Assembly (NCBI GenBank): GCA_963995525.1
Contig: OZ023217.1
Coordinates: 23,232,081-23,296,080 of the forward strand
From: Escarpia spicata
Taxonomy: Eukaryota > Annelida > Polychaeta > Sabellida > Siboglinidae
Direction of reading: 5' to 3'
Length of the DNA stretch: 64,000 nt
Numbering within the stretch: position 1 is the first letter of the stretch; every line of letters starts with the position of its first letter. The notes beneath the pieces were generated by a model. That model saw only the letters and a list, made by a program, of their open reading frames with translations, did not search any database and was not told the origin of the DNA. Shown here piece by piece: positions 1-11,801 of this stretch. The translations under genes were made by a program, and so were the position numbers.

Positions 1-700
1 GAAACTTGACCATGAAATTATATTTCATTGTTTAAAGCTCAAAGATGCTTACTGGTACTTAGGAAGAATGGCAATTTGTATTTTAAGTTGTACAGGATAC
101 TTAACAGATTGGTTGCTAAAACAATACTTCACCCGGTTGATGGTTGCCAACCCTATCGTAGTAATTTGAATTAATAAAAGAACACTGTAAGTTGTAGCCA
201 TTTGTCATTTGTTCGAAATTCGTCCATATTGTGGGGATTTGGGTCACAATTTTAAAACGGCACTTATCAGTACACAGTTTTGCATGAATGTCGCTGAAAT
301 ATTTTGTGTGCGGTCTAGCAAGTCCAATGGGATGGTTCGTACATTTAGTTTTTTTATTTCGTCCAGGGCAATGGGAATTCTTGGAGGGTCACATACATAT
401 GAATGCCATTTCCCCCGGGCAATGCCAGGTAACTCGGCAAGTGATTATATAAAGCATGAATATGTTATATTGCACTGTATCTTCTTAACTAATGATGCTG
501 GTCTACACAGGCAGCTAGATCAAAGCAGGCTAAAACACTCCAGTACCAAGGGGGAGACAAGTATAGGATAGATCAATGTGTTTTAGCCCTTAGATCTAAA
601 TATTAGTCTATAGGATTTTTTTGCAGATATTTTTCTACAGACTTTTTAGTCCTTTGGGCCAAAGGTCCAACAGACTATTGCCATCACGCTGCATCCACCG
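1..700. other. AT-rich DNA with no recognised gene
   Basis: One plus-strand open frame of 120 codons lies at 209-571. It shows no recognisable domain, splice pattern or repeat similarity. I would not annotate it as a gene. Confidence 0.4.
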
Positions 701-714
701 TTAGCTATCGTATC

Positions 715-1295
715 TCAGAAACCGTTCAGTAACTTTTTCTCTAATTTTGCATAAACGTATCTTAGGGTACTGTCACTATGTACGAGGAATCTGTATTTGA
801 TTGAATTGTTCCAAGGGCCCCCCAGGGCCCAAAAAACGTAATTTTTCACATTTTGCAATTTTTTTAAAGAACTCCATAAACGTTTTCTCAAATTTTGCAT
901 ATACATTTCATGTGGTAGTGCCACTGTACACAATAAATCAGTATTTGATTGAATCATTCTAAGGGCACCAAAGGTCCCCTAAAATGCTAAATTTGCTAAC
1001 TAAATTGTTTACAGCAGGAGAACAGCCCAGGAGCTCTATTGACAACTGGCTGGCTACACTCCTTCCCTCAACTAATCCCTTTTCCTACAACATCTGTCAC
1101 ATGCAGAGTCTGTGTCTTGCATGGATCATAGGTTGTCTTTTCTGTTATTTCAAAAAGCTGTTCAGTAACATTTTCTGTAATTTTGCATAGACGTCTCTTA
1201 GGGTAATGTCGCTGTACACAAGAAATTTGTGTTTGATTGAATCATTCTAAGGGCACCTCAGGGCCTCCCCAAAAGCTGAATGTTTACATTTTGTC
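715..1295. repeat. Degenerate ~130-bp repeats, three copies
   Basis: Three related segments begin near 717, 880 and 1150. They share 'ttcagtaac..tttctctaattttgcata', a 'cttagggta' step, 'gtgtttgattgaatcattctaagggcacc' style blocks and a 'cctccc/cccc' end. Copies 2 and 3 are separated by about 170 bp of unrelated sequence. There is no coding signal. The unit may be a piece of a mobile element. Confidence 0.6.
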
Positions 1296-2179
1296 TGTTT
1301 CTGCCTGGACTAGGTTGGCAGAGTGCCAAGTGACCCACCCCCACCTCACTCTCTGCCTGCTATTTTTTTTTAATAGAAACACTAATCTGCAATTGGTCAC
1401 TGGCAAAGGCTTGTGTCAACAGACAGCACCCACTAGACCCCTGTTAAGCTGGACAGTTGCATGTATGTTTTAAGCTGTGTCAAACAATGGGCTGTAACTA
1501 ATGTGTAATGGGAATCCCTACTGCACTGGTAGAACCTGGGGAACTTTAAAACAGCAGTAAACATAATTATCAATGCAATATAAATATATAACCTAGGATT
1601 AAAAAAGTAAAATAACGTAGGTATGCTCGAAAAAGTTAAAGCATATTTAGGCAAAAATTTTAAGGAATATAATTCGGATGTTTTACTATACATGTTGCAG
1701 CTATTCCGTCACTCCAGATACATTAGTATTATGTCGTTACTACTGTTTTTAACTGTCATTACTACTGTTTTTAAATCAAAATGCATGCTATGCATATGTA
1801 CCTTTTTAAGAAATAAAATTTTATCATAGTTCATCTCTTTCTTTCCATTCTGGGGGAGTGTGGTAGGGGCAAAATGAGAACAGATAATGCGTGTGCATTT
1901 TTTAAACAATGTTTTATTGTGCTACATGCAATATTGCAGCTCACCAACTCTCCTGCAAGGTTTCTACAACCACTGGAAATTGGCATAAATAGCAGATTAT
2001 TGGGATGAAATCCGACAGTATTTTGTTAATAACACATTAACTAATATATACAATATTCACGAAATGGTCTACTCGAATACTTTATTTCCAGGTGTATCTT
2101 CACTGGCATGCATATAGTCTAGAGAGCTACTAAACATGTCAACACTTTACTTCCATCATAACTCTTAATGATCTGTAAC
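1296..2179. other. Intergenic, nothing recognised
   Basis: AT-rich sequence whose short open frames overlap on both strands and have no family features. Confidence 0.4.
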
Positions 2180-2229
2180 GATGATTCACCAAAAATGTTT
2201 CATTAATAATTACAAATATAGTATACAAT

Positions 2230-2880
2230 ATAGGACTTCAGGGCCTCTTGGCAACCGAGTCTGTCATCGCACAGCCGAAATCGTTCTTTGTGGTCATGGC
2301 ATTCCTGAGATTCTAATATCCTGCAACGCACAACAGATTGTGAAATATTGTGGTGTACGTAGTTCACACGACCAGCTCATCGAGATATCCAAAAGCAAAT
2401 GGAGAAACTGAAAGGGCAGTGCTTGCAACGAAACAACTCTTCAAACAAAATGAAGATCCATATCTGGCACTACCCAACTACCAAACTACTCCACTTCAAA
2501 ATGGAGTGTCACTGGGCGAAGGAAGAAGAGTCCGTACCCGACTGCCAGCCTAACACCATGAGTGAAACCCCAGAACCTACAGAAAGCAATAGACTTGGAG
2601 TACAGAGGGAGACAGGGAGACACGTTTAACCAGTGTCATCACACCCGTGACTTCCCACAACTCCAGTTAGGTGTTTCGGTATGGGTCAGAGACCAATATA
2701 CCAATATTGCCGTGCTCATGTAATTGTGCCTGCAACTCCTGATCCTACTTGGTTCAAGGCACTCAATACCAATTGTCAGCCTAACGTCCGACACAAACCC
2801 AAAAACCACCCAAGAAGAGACATTTAGCCTACTATTGGCTATTAAGACCCCCGCAAGAAATCCCTGACACAAACCATACT
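2230..2880 (+). pseudogene. Ty3/gypsy-type integrase remnant
   Basis: Three frame-shifted pieces together resemble the C-terminal half of the integrase of K02A2.6-like gypsy retrotransposons. A 'HGIPEILIS' block near 2300-2325 corresponds to the second catalytic Asp region, but the Asp is Cys here. 'HTTSSSRYPKANGETERAV' near 2362-2420 carries the conserved Glu. 'EDPYLALPNY' and 'TPLQNGVS' follow. Further on, about 2650-2690, 'LQLGVSVWVRDQ' matches the basic region after the core. The frame breaks at least twice and a catalytic residue is lost, so this is a dead fragment. No LTRs were found around it. Confidence 0.8.
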
Positions 2881-2955
2881 TGCGTCAATACGCCGCATGA
2901 CGCCACTAGTCGCTAGGGCGACGCTTTCCACTTCATAGATTCGAAAGGACACGAT

Positions 2956-4010
2956 TTAAATGTTTAATGTTGTCTCTCTGTCTCCCCCCCCCTTTACATG
3001 CACACGCACAAGCAGCGTAGGCAGACTCCAATGTGAGAGAAGAGAGGATGTGCAACATCCAAAAACAATACTATCAAAATCACAAAAAGAAAATCCTCCT
3101 GGTGTGCGATGCAGAGCCTGTTCAAGGGAATTTAGGTACCTTTCAGTCAGCGATGGAACTGGGGTACAGGCAGCGTTGATATGAGGATGACACTTCTGCT
3201 TGGAATAAGGAATCTTCTTTGGCCTGAGTTTAACCTTGCTGCATACCAGGGCGTGGTCAGTGTCGCAGTCCGCACTGTGAAAGCTGCGTGTGATGAGCAC
3301 ATTGTTGAGAGAAGTCCGCCAGATAATGACGAGGTCCAACTGGTGCCAGCGATGGGATCACGGATGTTTCCATGAAACTCTCTGGTGGGGTTTAGTTTGG
3401 AAGAATGTGTTGGTGATGCAGAGGTTGTGATAAGAGCACAGCTCGAGTAGTCGTTGTCCGTTTTCTTTCATATTTCCAGTGCCGTAGTGACCAAGACAGG
3501 TTGACCATGAATTGTGGTCGTCACCGACCCTAGCATTGAAATCTCCTAACAAGAACAGATGTTCAGAGTGGGGAATGTCGTTGATGATAGAGTGGAGCTA
3601 TTCTTAGAACAGGTCTTTGACTTCCGGTGGGGAACAAAGTGTTGGCGCATATATGCTCAGCAAGTTCACTTTGCCTGATTCATTAAACAGACGGAGGGAT
3701 AGGATGCGTTCTGAGCCATTTGTTGGTAGTTCAACTGTGCTCAGAAGGGAGTTCCTGACAGCAAACCCCACTCCATGTAAGCGGGTTTCATTGTGTTGTT
3801 TTCCTTGCCAGAAGAAGGTGTAATCTTTCTCCCGCAGCGTACCGTTTGCTGCGTGGCGTGTCCCTTGAAGAGATGCAATGTCCACATTTAATCTGCTGAG
3901 CTCTCTGTCGATAACAGCTGTCTTCCGTGTCCCTTTATTCTGCGTGATGTCTTCCGACAGGCCAGAACACATGGTCCTGGCATTCCAGCTTGCGATTCGA
4001 AAGGCTGATA
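2956..4010 (-). pseudogene. LINE endonuclease domain (RTE/'craniofacial development protein 2-like')
   Basis: Read on the minus strand from about 4010 downward, this is an APE-type endonuclease of a non-LTR retrotransposon. It begins with an 'IASWNARTM' block (the usual 'WN.RT' start), then 'LNVDIASLQGTRH' (the 'Q.T' step; active enzymes have QET). 'LLGDFNARVGDD' lies near 3520-3550, 'LDLVII' near 3330, and 'DCDTDHALV' (the C-terminal D..SDH motif) near 3255-3280. Stops and frameshifts occur at about 3604, 3552 and 3339. The same kind of LINE supplies reverse transcriptase fragments elsewhere, for example 39,560-40,916. No intact protein can be made. Confidence 0.85.
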
Positions 4011-4870
4011 CCTTCTTGACATTTTTCTTTGTTTTGGTTGGTGCAGTATTTCAGTCCACTTATCACGTGAGAACCCTAAGCTCCAAGCAACCATTGATGC
4101 AGATGGATTGTGGCGGGACAGCACCTGTACTGACCGGGGGCTGCCCGGTTTGAGGCGGGCGGTAGCTGTCCAGTGAGATGCGATGATCTCTCCCACCGTC
4201 GAAGGCAGCCCGTGGCGTCCGTTCTCTACACCAATCGAGTTGGACTTATAACCCGTAACTGCTGCCTTCCGTGTTGTACTTTCGCGTTGAGTCGACTATG
4301 GAGTGACACTCTCCATGGCGCATGTCTTGACAATATATGTGGGGGTCCTGGGTTGCCCAAGCGGCAAGATCCCCCTCTCGGCCTCGTTAGTGGGATCCAA
4401 AGAAGTGCAGAGCACGATATTTGGCACTCGTTTGGCTGCAGGAGCTATCGGAGATGTCATGATGACACATGACCGCCTTCGGGGCTCCACTCCGGATTTT
4501 CTGTCTGGGTTTACTCCATAGCCTTTGTCTCTCCCGAGACTCCCACAAGGCAGTGGGGGTTTATGATAAGAGTTTTCTGTCTCCTAGACTGATTGCCATC
4601 CAAGGCCAGTGAGCCCAGTCTGCTCATTGCTATTTACCCATAGCTGGAGGTTGGATTAGTGAGCGTCGGGACATGTCCACACACCGATGGGCCCAGCACA
4701 CTGCACCTGAGGGCTAAAGCCTGCTCCCCGTTCTCCTGCACATTTGCATGGAGCCGCAAGGTACCCAGTATCCGTAGTGCACCACAAGGAGGTTGTGCTA
4801 GGGTCTTGTCTGTGGAGAGGCTATGTACCAGCAGAGGAGACTTACATACTCGGCTCCCTTTTCACTCTCA
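4011..4870 (-). mobile_element. Probable LINE 5' untranslated region
   Basis: Relatively GC-rich sequence runs directly into the endonuclease fragment on the minus strand and has no coherent coding frame. Its position and composition suggest the 5' leader of that LINE. This is inferred from adjacency only. Confidence 0.4.
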
Positions 4871-5600
4871 AAAACTTACACTACAGCATTTGACGCATCA
4901 CACAGACCTGTGCTACTGCACCGCACTACGATTCCGTTTGGAATATATAGGCCTACAGATATATATATATATACATATATACATATTATAAACGTAGGTC
5001 CTGATAAGTGGAACTCGATGTATAACTAATACGTTACGAATGCATACGAGTGGTTAGCATAACATATCAGTTTGTCTGTCTACGTTTTTTGTTTATGAAG
5101 CTGCTTATGCGTATCCCAATAGTTGACAATCATATATATTTTTAGCGCCGGCTGATATTGTGACGGACATCATTTTGTTCTTCTCATGTCACGTATTATT
5201 TAATTGTGGACATGATAAATTAATCTGCCTCTGGGATTCTTTTATGATGACTAATATTAATATTGCTAATTACAACCGTTTTGCTGCATTTGTGTGACCT
5301 TTTTTCTCAAATCGTTAATATTATGACATGCAATACAACGTGCAATCATAATATAAGATAACGCCGTATTAAGTAATTACTATGCTTTTAAAATATTTTT
5401 TTTTATTTGTATTGGTCTGCCATATAAAAAACAGACAGCGCGGATATCCGCACAAAACGTTATAGGATTAAGAACATTCATAATGATGCAAGTAGACTTA
5501 TGTTCAAGCGGTATCCAGCATACACCATGGGGGAAATCGGGAAGTATGTTCTGCTGTTTTATGAAGTGAATCATCAGCCCAGAATGCGGATGAACAATGG
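4871..5600. other. AT-rich spacer
   Basis: A TA-rich simple sequence at 4957-4990 is followed by AT-rich DNA with no recognisable gene or repeat. Confidence 0.4.
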
Positions 5601-5609
5601 TTATGTAAA

Positions 5610-5872
5610 CAGATGATGGAGAAGGAGGCAGTCTGCAAACGTTGCTGATGCGGACATTCTGGAAATCGGAGAGCTGTTCACCCCATGCCGACGTTCTAGT
5701 TAACTACGATGTCCCATATAGCGGTCGTCGCATGTACAAGCACTGTCAGCAGTTTATCTTTCTCAATCGCACCAAGCTACGCAGTGGTCACCGACAAGCC
5801 CAGCTGTGTGCCAACCTTCTTCGGATTTCTGAAAATAGATATACCCAACCTGTAATAACATGCTAATATCTA
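5610..5872 (+). repeat. Partial copy of dispersed repeat R3
   Basis: This segment aligns by eye with 25,920-26,130 and 58,700-58,915. Shared blocks include 'aaacgttgc..tgctgatattct', 'cgctctagttaacaacaa', 'gcgatcgtcccatgtacaag' and 'cgtggtcaccgacaa'. It is the most diverged of the three copies. Its function is unknown. Confidence 0.7.
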
Positions 5873-6540
5873 CCGGAGCTTACGTACATACGCTGTTTGA
5901 GCGGGTCCTCTCTGCAGTGACGCGGGAACGAAATTCATATTGGGGGGGAGAGCTAACGGAGCTTCAGCACCACTGAAAAATGTTCGCCTACGCGTATCTT
6001 CACATCTTCCTTCACCTTGTGTGGGTGTCTCGGTTGGCTCGATTGTGACACCGTGGGGGGGGGGGGCTGTTAGAATTTTTTCACCGCTGTAACTTCAGCT
6101 TCTCCGCTGTCTCGGCTAGGAACTCATGACATCAGAACAAACACGGGGAGAGACAAAACAAATATTTTGTTACGTCTCGCCGCAGCTGTTAATTTACCTT
6201 CTCCCCGCTGTCTCCGCTGAAATTATGACACCCGAAGACGAGAGGGGGGAGGGGTGCTTTCGAACCAATGTTCGCCACCACGCCGCCTATTACTGGGGAG
6301 GGGGCAGAAAACAATATGTCTACCCACCAATTGCACACACCTTTCACAGTCAACAAAAATACACTTTAATGGTCTCATAAAATTTACATTTCCACCCGCC
6401 ATTGACACTCGCCACAAAAACAAACATTCACGCTCACATTTGATGGGGGGGGGGCAGAACCATATGTCTGCCCCCGAGAGAAAATCCAGCGACTATGCCT
6501 CTCTGATGCAATACAAAAACACTGGCATGATTTCTGTCAT
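5873..6540. other. G-run-rich spacer
   Basis: Contains poly-G runs near 6055, 6245 and 6445. A weakly repeated phrase, 'cgctgtctc.gct..aa.t.atgac', occurs at about 6100 and 6208. No gene is recognised. Confidence 0.4.
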
Positions 6541-6690
6541 ATCGTAATTTAATGGTTGGTTCTAGAACATGTTGGGATAGATAACTAATTGTACTACAAT
6601 GTGTGGTCCTCACCCCCTGTATTCTGTAGATATTTCTGTTGCGTCGGAAATGTAACCCATCTACGAAGAAAACGTTGATATACCCACACA
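6541..6690 (-). pseudogene. CR1-like LINE endonuclease fragment
   Basis: On the minus strand the frame reads 'YLSQHVLEPT'. It matches the corresponding part of the larger LINE at about 51,960-52,080 ('FLSQHVLEPT'). The remainder of this copy resumes at 7340 after unrelated AT-rich and tetranucleotide sequence, so it was probably split by an insertion. Confidence 0.75.
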
Positions 6691-7149
6691 TAACTCAGAA
6701 CTCAGAATCAATTTATTTGACCTATAAATACGATACATATATACAATGAATAACGTAAGTAATAGATAAGGTCGGGAGACTCCCATTAAGATATATAATA
6801 TCGCTAGCACAGGGGTCACCCCATAAATATAAACAACAACAAAATTTACATGACACAAATCAGAGTAGCATATGACTTGTTTTTTATAGTTGATGATTAC
6901 TCAGCGTATCAACATGCAAACATACATCATACAAGGACTTATTATATGTGCTCATGTACACATTAACGTACATATGGATACGTAGATATACGTTTCAATA
7001 CATATTATGAATTACAAATAAAGCAATTATGAATACAACTGGATTCATAATTTAAAAAAAAATTAGATTATGTAGAAAAGCATATGTGGAAAAACCATAT
7101 GGACTATAAGTGTAATTTCTGTTAATGATAATACTTGGTGTATACATGC

Positions 7150-7335
7150 ACACATATATACGTACGTACGTACGTACTTACATATATACGCAAGTACGTA
7201 TGTATGTTTGGATGTATGTAGGTAAGTATGTATGTACATATGTATGTATGTATGTATGTGTATATGTACGTATGAACACAGGTATATATGTAGTACATAT
7301 GTACGTCTGTATGTGTGTATGTACGTACGTACGTA
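7150..7335. repeat. Imperfect (GTAY)n tetranucleotide microsatellite
   Basis: Alternating gtac/gtat units run with interruptions across about 185 bp. Long open frames on both strands here come only from this repeat. Confidence 0.9.
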
Positions 7336-7339
7336 TGTT

Positions 7340-7940
7340 ACTCCAAAGGGTGTCTTTACAATCTGAATCTCTTTCTAATTTTAGTTCACCAGCCTGAGTA
7401 GATGTTTTAACATAGAACATAACTCCACCTCCCCTTCCCCCCGTTCTACATTTCCTAAACATTACATCAGCAGTCAGTCAAAATTCAGCATCTGATATTT
7501 TTGTTTGCCCATGATTCACTTGTACATATCATGTTTGGACCAATATCGTCTACCACAATGTTTAGTTCGCTTCTTTTGTTCACTATACTTCATTCAATTT
7601 AGCAAACGCAGTTACACACAGCGTCAGAACTGATTCCAAGGCTGTTTTTGTTCTGATTTAGTTGTGCTATCCCATATGTATGCCCCATTTTCAAACTTCT
7701 CAATTAATCCCCCCATTTCATATAATGTAAATAAATACTACCTATGCCATTGTTAACTGAACGCAGCAGGTCTTTCCCGAAAACTGCTGCCTCTTTCCAT
7801 CTCTCATGGGCATATCTTCCCTCCCAACAAAGCTTGGTCACAAAGCTACACCCTCTACACTTCACACATCTGCTCACTAGTGCGTTGATTGCCATTCTCT
7901 ATGCGTTGATCGCCATTCTCTTGCAGTTTCTATAAGTTTT
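7340..7940 (-). pseudogene. CR1-like LINE fragment, N-terminal endonuclease and upstream region
   Basis: On the minus strand 'GGVMFYVK' and 'LERDSDCKDTLW' match the endonuclease start of the LINE at 52,210-52,330. The part at 7740-7780 ('LTERSRSFPKTA' when read on the plus strand) matches 52,615-52,660 ('STDRSRFSEKTA'). This is the same family as the near-complete copy at 49.6-53.3 kb, but heavily decayed. Confidence 0.7.
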
Positions 7941-8098
7941 TCACTTCCCTCCAATTACTGGTAACATTCCTGAGATATTAAAAATATGTTCAACCCTTGC
8001 CTGCTTTTGTTTTCTGAGTACCTGTCTGTATGTATGCACTATTCTGGTTACCATTATTCCCTCTTCACTATTTGTGCCTACGTGTACAGTACACACAC

Positions 8099-8141
8099 GG
8101 AGGGTCCATTGAAGTACACGGTGTACTTCAATGGACCCTCC
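8099..8141. repeat. Perfect 21-bp palindrome with 1-bp centre
   Basis: The arm at 8099-8119 is the exact reverse complement of 8121-8141, separated by the single base at 8120. It starts and ends in 'ggagggtcc/ggaccctcc'. Confidence 0.95.
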
Positions 8142-8582
8142 CTTTCCAACATCCATTACTTGCTCTTCCCTTTCTGTCACATGCCATATCCCGCGCCATT
8201 GTAAACAAACTACAATAGAGAGGGCCCATGACCACTCTCCTCTATCACTGCCATTGGGTAGCTACTTCTGTTTCCACCTGTCGCTTTGCCACATTGTCTC
8301 TCCCGTCATCTTTCCTCTAATCTGCTTTTTTCTGTCAGCTTTCCTCCCTCAATATTTTCTTCTTCTCTCCCCAAAAGTCGTCTTTCCCCAAAATGCACCC
8401 CATAACTCTCTATTCCACACATGTATATCTACAAATTAATGCGGTGATCGTCATCCTCCTACAGTTTATGTATACCTGCCTGCTATCTCACACTGCTGAC
8501 AAATCCCAAATACACAACACCCAATTGTTTATCAGAACGACATACCTCTCGCATCTGTCGTTCGACGAGTTCTAACAATCGA
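8142..8582. other. Pyrimidine-rich 3' flank of the Ig gene
   Basis: This would be the 3' untranslated region or flank of the minus-strand Ig gene. I saw no clear AATAAA (TTTATT on the plus strand) close to the stop codon. Confidence 0.35.
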
Positions 8583-8671
8583 CTACACAATGATAGCTGT
8601 GGCGACGCAGAGTAGAACTCCGAGGACGCCAAATATAGCAACTGCCTCTGCCGAGTCGACTGCCGAGTCGC
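8583..8671 (-). CDS. Ig-superfamily surface protein, last exon (C-terminal hydrophobic anchor)
   Basis: This exon is too short for simple ORF finding. On the minus strand an acceptor 'tttgtgacag' (8672 is its last base) precedes 'GC GAC TCG', so the exon starts in phase 1 and fits the phase-1 end of the exon upstream. It encodes about 28 residues and then TAG at 8585-8583. An acidic linker (DSAVDSAEAV) leads into roughly 17 hydrophobic residues (AIFGVLGVLLCVATAIIV). The protein stops right after them, with no cytoplasmic tail. This is the form of a GPI-attachment signal: small residues, a short spacer and a terminal hydrophobic stretch. A tail-less single-pass membrane anchor is the alternative. 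The junction supplies a Ser codon (A + GC). Confidence 0.8.
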
Positions 8672-8957
8672 CTGTCACAAACAACGGATATGAATCAGAT
8701 GAGTGCCTACTACTGCCACGCATACTATTATTGGAAAATTATGACACTAAAGGAACACAATGACGCTAACTCAGCAAGTAAGATATTGTATGTGTTGTAC
8801 ATGCGAATTATGATGCATGCATCATACAAACCCATTGTCACTCTCAGTGGTGTATTCAATGACAGTGGGCTACGCCTAACCACCTTTAATCTTGCCAACC
8901 AAAAAAATCCAACCAATGTTTTGTTTTCCACAAAACTATCAACACAAAACCGCTTAC

Positions 8958-9230
8958 TTGTCACTGTGAAATTGAGTTGGAGATCTTTGCAGATGGTCCT
9001 GGGAGATTGAGTGGGCGCAATTGTGTTGCACACAATAACTTTGAGCTGTTGCTTTCCGATCAAATCGTCAGTAATGGCGAATGTTTCCTCTGTCCCGACC
9101 GTCTCACTTGTTGTAGTGTTCACCCATTTGTAGGTCTGCTTGGAAGGATTGCTCTCAGCCGCTATTTTTAGTTCAACTCCGGGAGAATAAGAATCTTGAG
9201 CAGGATGCACAGCCAGTGTATGTGGACCGT
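8958..9230 (-). CDS. Ig-superfamily surface protein, Ig-domain exon 3
   Basis: This exon has 273 nt, with phase 1 at both ends. The acceptor on the minus strand is '..cattgcag' (ending at 9231) and the donor is GTAAGC (from 8957). The ~91 residues have an Ig-like layout: 'SYSPGVELKIAAES' where the B strand should carry the first cysteine, then a 'YKWVN' core tryptophan, an F-strand-like 'LKVIVCNT' cysteine, and a final 'LNFTVT' strand. The first canonical Cys is Ala or absent, so the usual disulfide cannot form. A second cysteine ('RTICKD') follows. N-glycosylation sites are visible at NTT and NFT. It resembles membrane-proximal C2-type domains. The intron to the last exon is 286 bp. Confidence 0.85.
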
Positions 9231-9681
9231 CTGCAATGTGTAAATATATCGTAAGTACACTGTCTAATGATGCCACCAACATATACACATTTGTTAAACT
9301 ATGTTTCATTTGGGATTCATACTATTAACCAACACCTAGATGATGCTAGATGAAACAATTAAATATATTGTCTGAAATGCCCTGTAAAATGTTATTTGTA
9401 GCTCACGATTCATTAATATTTTTCTGTTGCGTAATACACATATATTACAGATCATGCACTTACTTAGCTACGATTACATTGCCAAGTGAGTTGAAATCAA
9501 GCACTGTGAACAGACAACTGATTTCTGAATATATATAGTTTGATCGACGTATTTTACATTTGTAATTATAAAAAATATAATCATAATGGAATAATCTCAT
9601 AAAGTATGACAGACAATCTATGAGTAAAATATTAATGTATCTACATGTGCACACACGCACGCACAAACTCACCCACACCCA

Positions 9682-9801
<120 letters not shown>

Positions 9802-9951
9802 CATGTCTTAAATTAGCTTTCATTGAAAAAACATAACAAGAATATAAACTTACTTAGTTAGCTACGAACAATTTGCGAGAGTTAAAATCATGTACAATGA
9901 ACTGATGCAACGAACCTGTTTAATAACAAATACAATATAGCAAATACTTAC

Positions 9952-10293
9952 AATAAACAGTAATATCTCGCCATGTGTACACAGTGAGCCAACTCTCAGT
10001 TGAAGGCATGTTGTCCGCTACTTTGGCTGCTTCTGTGCCAGGTTTTGGTTGATCAAAATAAGTGCGACAACTGAAGACTTGTCCGTTGTCTGCAGGTGTC
10101 ATCTCATGGACATATGTGTACTTCACTTTATTGTTGGTCGTTTCATTGTTCGCCCGGATCACTCCAGCCTTGTTCTTCCACTCCATCACTGGCGCCCATC
10201 TTCCCTGGTATTTCACCTCACAGTTGTATACGATGGAATCTCCTTCTACTGCCTCGTTGTTTGTAATGTTGGTAGAACATACGGGATCGCCAT
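9952..10293 (-). CDS. Ig-superfamily surface protein, Ig-domain exon 2
   Basis: This exon has 342 nt, with phase 1 at both ends. The acceptor is 'cacaatttcag' (ending 10,294) and the donor is GTAAGT (from 9951) on the minus strand. The ~114 residues contain the first Ig cysteine (SIVYNCEV), a core tryptophan (VMEWKNK), and 'ADNGQVFSCRTYF', which matches the D-x-G-x-x-x-C motif of the F strand. N-linked sites are visible at NIT and NET. The exon begins with 'GDPVC', so there is an extra N-terminal cysteine. The downstream intron is 721 bp and holds the (CA)n run. No domain-based function can be assigned beyond extracellular adhesion or recognition. Confidence 0.9.
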
Positions 10294-10605
10294 CTGAAAT
10301 TGTGTTTTACTACCAGGTCAGAAGTAATATTAAAAAGTAAGGTTTATTGGCATATAGTATTTACGAATCAAAACGTTCTTTGAAGAAAAATACAAATTGA
10401 ACCAAGTCATGAAGGAAGAGAAAGTGGTGTTTTGCCTAATATGAATTTCGACATGGCAAACAAACTAATACCGCATGTATAAGTGTTATGCTTTTCACGA
10501 AACATTACGCAGAAATTCACTAGGTGGGAGAGTTCCCCTAGTTGGCCAAATAATATGTGCAGCGACGTATATACAAATGTAATAGTTCGTGTATGCTGTT
10601 ATAAT

Positions 10606-10971
10606 CAGTGGCGGATTAAGACATTCGTGGACTCTAGACACCCGACACTTCGTGGAAGACGTGGTGGGGTGGATGTACTGTTGAAGATGTTTCTCCTTTA
10701 TAGTAAGTTATGTAATAACACCTCTAAGATGTTTGTTAAACATTAACAAATAGGACCTACATCAGGATTATTCCCAGCTTGCATATGTCATTGGGTCGAC
10801 GAAGTACAAATGAAACGTATGAATAGTCATCATTGGCCAAATCATATCTTGCTAGCTGGGTTTTGGGAATATTCAGATTACACAAAAATATACTCGGATA
10901 TTTTCGTGGGTCCCTGGCCTTCTTGAACCTTAGGCACTTGCCTATGGTGCCTATTGGTCAACCCGCCACTG
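10606..10971. mobile_element. hAT-type MITE with 8-bp target duplication
   Basis: The left end 'CAGTGGCGGATT' and the right end '..AACCCGCCACTG' form a short terminal inverted repeat of hAT type. The flanks gttataat (10,598-10,605) and gtcataat (10,972-10,979) agree at 7 of 8 bases, the duplication length made by hAT transposases. The element is 366 bp with no coding capacity. It lies in the intron between Ig exons 1 and 2. A related transposase relic is at 22.6-23.7 kb, but I cannot link the two. Confidence 0.85.
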
Positions 10972-10979
10972 GTCATAAT

Positions 10980-11801
10980 GTTGACATTATATCAAACTTG
11001 CCTATACATTGTTACATTATTGAAAAGCGTGTTCCAATATGTTCCCATTATTATCTCACTTGCTATAGTTTGACTAGTCTATGTTGATGGAATGGACTAA
11101 TACATACACCGTGTTTCATTAATCACGCTAATTGCAATAAATCTATAAATAATAATAGTAACAATAATAAAAGGTGACGCACAACTGAATTTCACATTTC
11201 TATGTTACGAACTTCTTGAACAATCATTGTAGCGGAATTACACTATACATTAATGTTAGTTATGATACCTCGTATGTTGTAGTTTGAAAGATGTGGTTGA
11301 TGAAATCGACCACTATTTACCACTACCCCGATAGTTTACTATTCACACCTAACGGCATTTATATTCATATTCATCCTACAGCTCTTCAGTCCCTAGTTCA
11401 GGAATCATATGCAGGGTGTTTTGAATAGCCCAAATGTATGTCTTTTTATAAACACCAACCACACACCTGATCATTTCAAGCAAATAAATGACCGCTAGCT
11501 CTTGGACTAATCATGTAGCTGCCTCCTCTGTAATCAACATATATATCGAATATTCTGTATTACCTTTGTAGAAGTTACTCATGTAGTGCTGTTTTAGTTT
11601 TTAAATATAATACTTTACTATTAGCGATTTACATTGTATTCGTTCTCATATTAAACATGGTTTCAAGTAGGACATTGTGAGAAAGAGGAGCTACGATAGG
11701 ATGTGCTTGCACAATAGCAACATTTACCCTCCCGGAACCTGCTCCCCCTTGTCACTGTAAACATGTATGCCATCAACAACTTAACTGAACATACGCCGTA
11801 C
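10980..11801. other. Remainder of Ig-gene intron
   Basis: AT-rich intronic sequence between the hAT MITE and Ig exon 1. No further exon or named repeat was recognised. Confidence 0.4.

Noticed and set aside
209..571. 120-codon plus-strand frame near the window start
   Set aside because: No domain, no splice support and composition like the flanking DNA.
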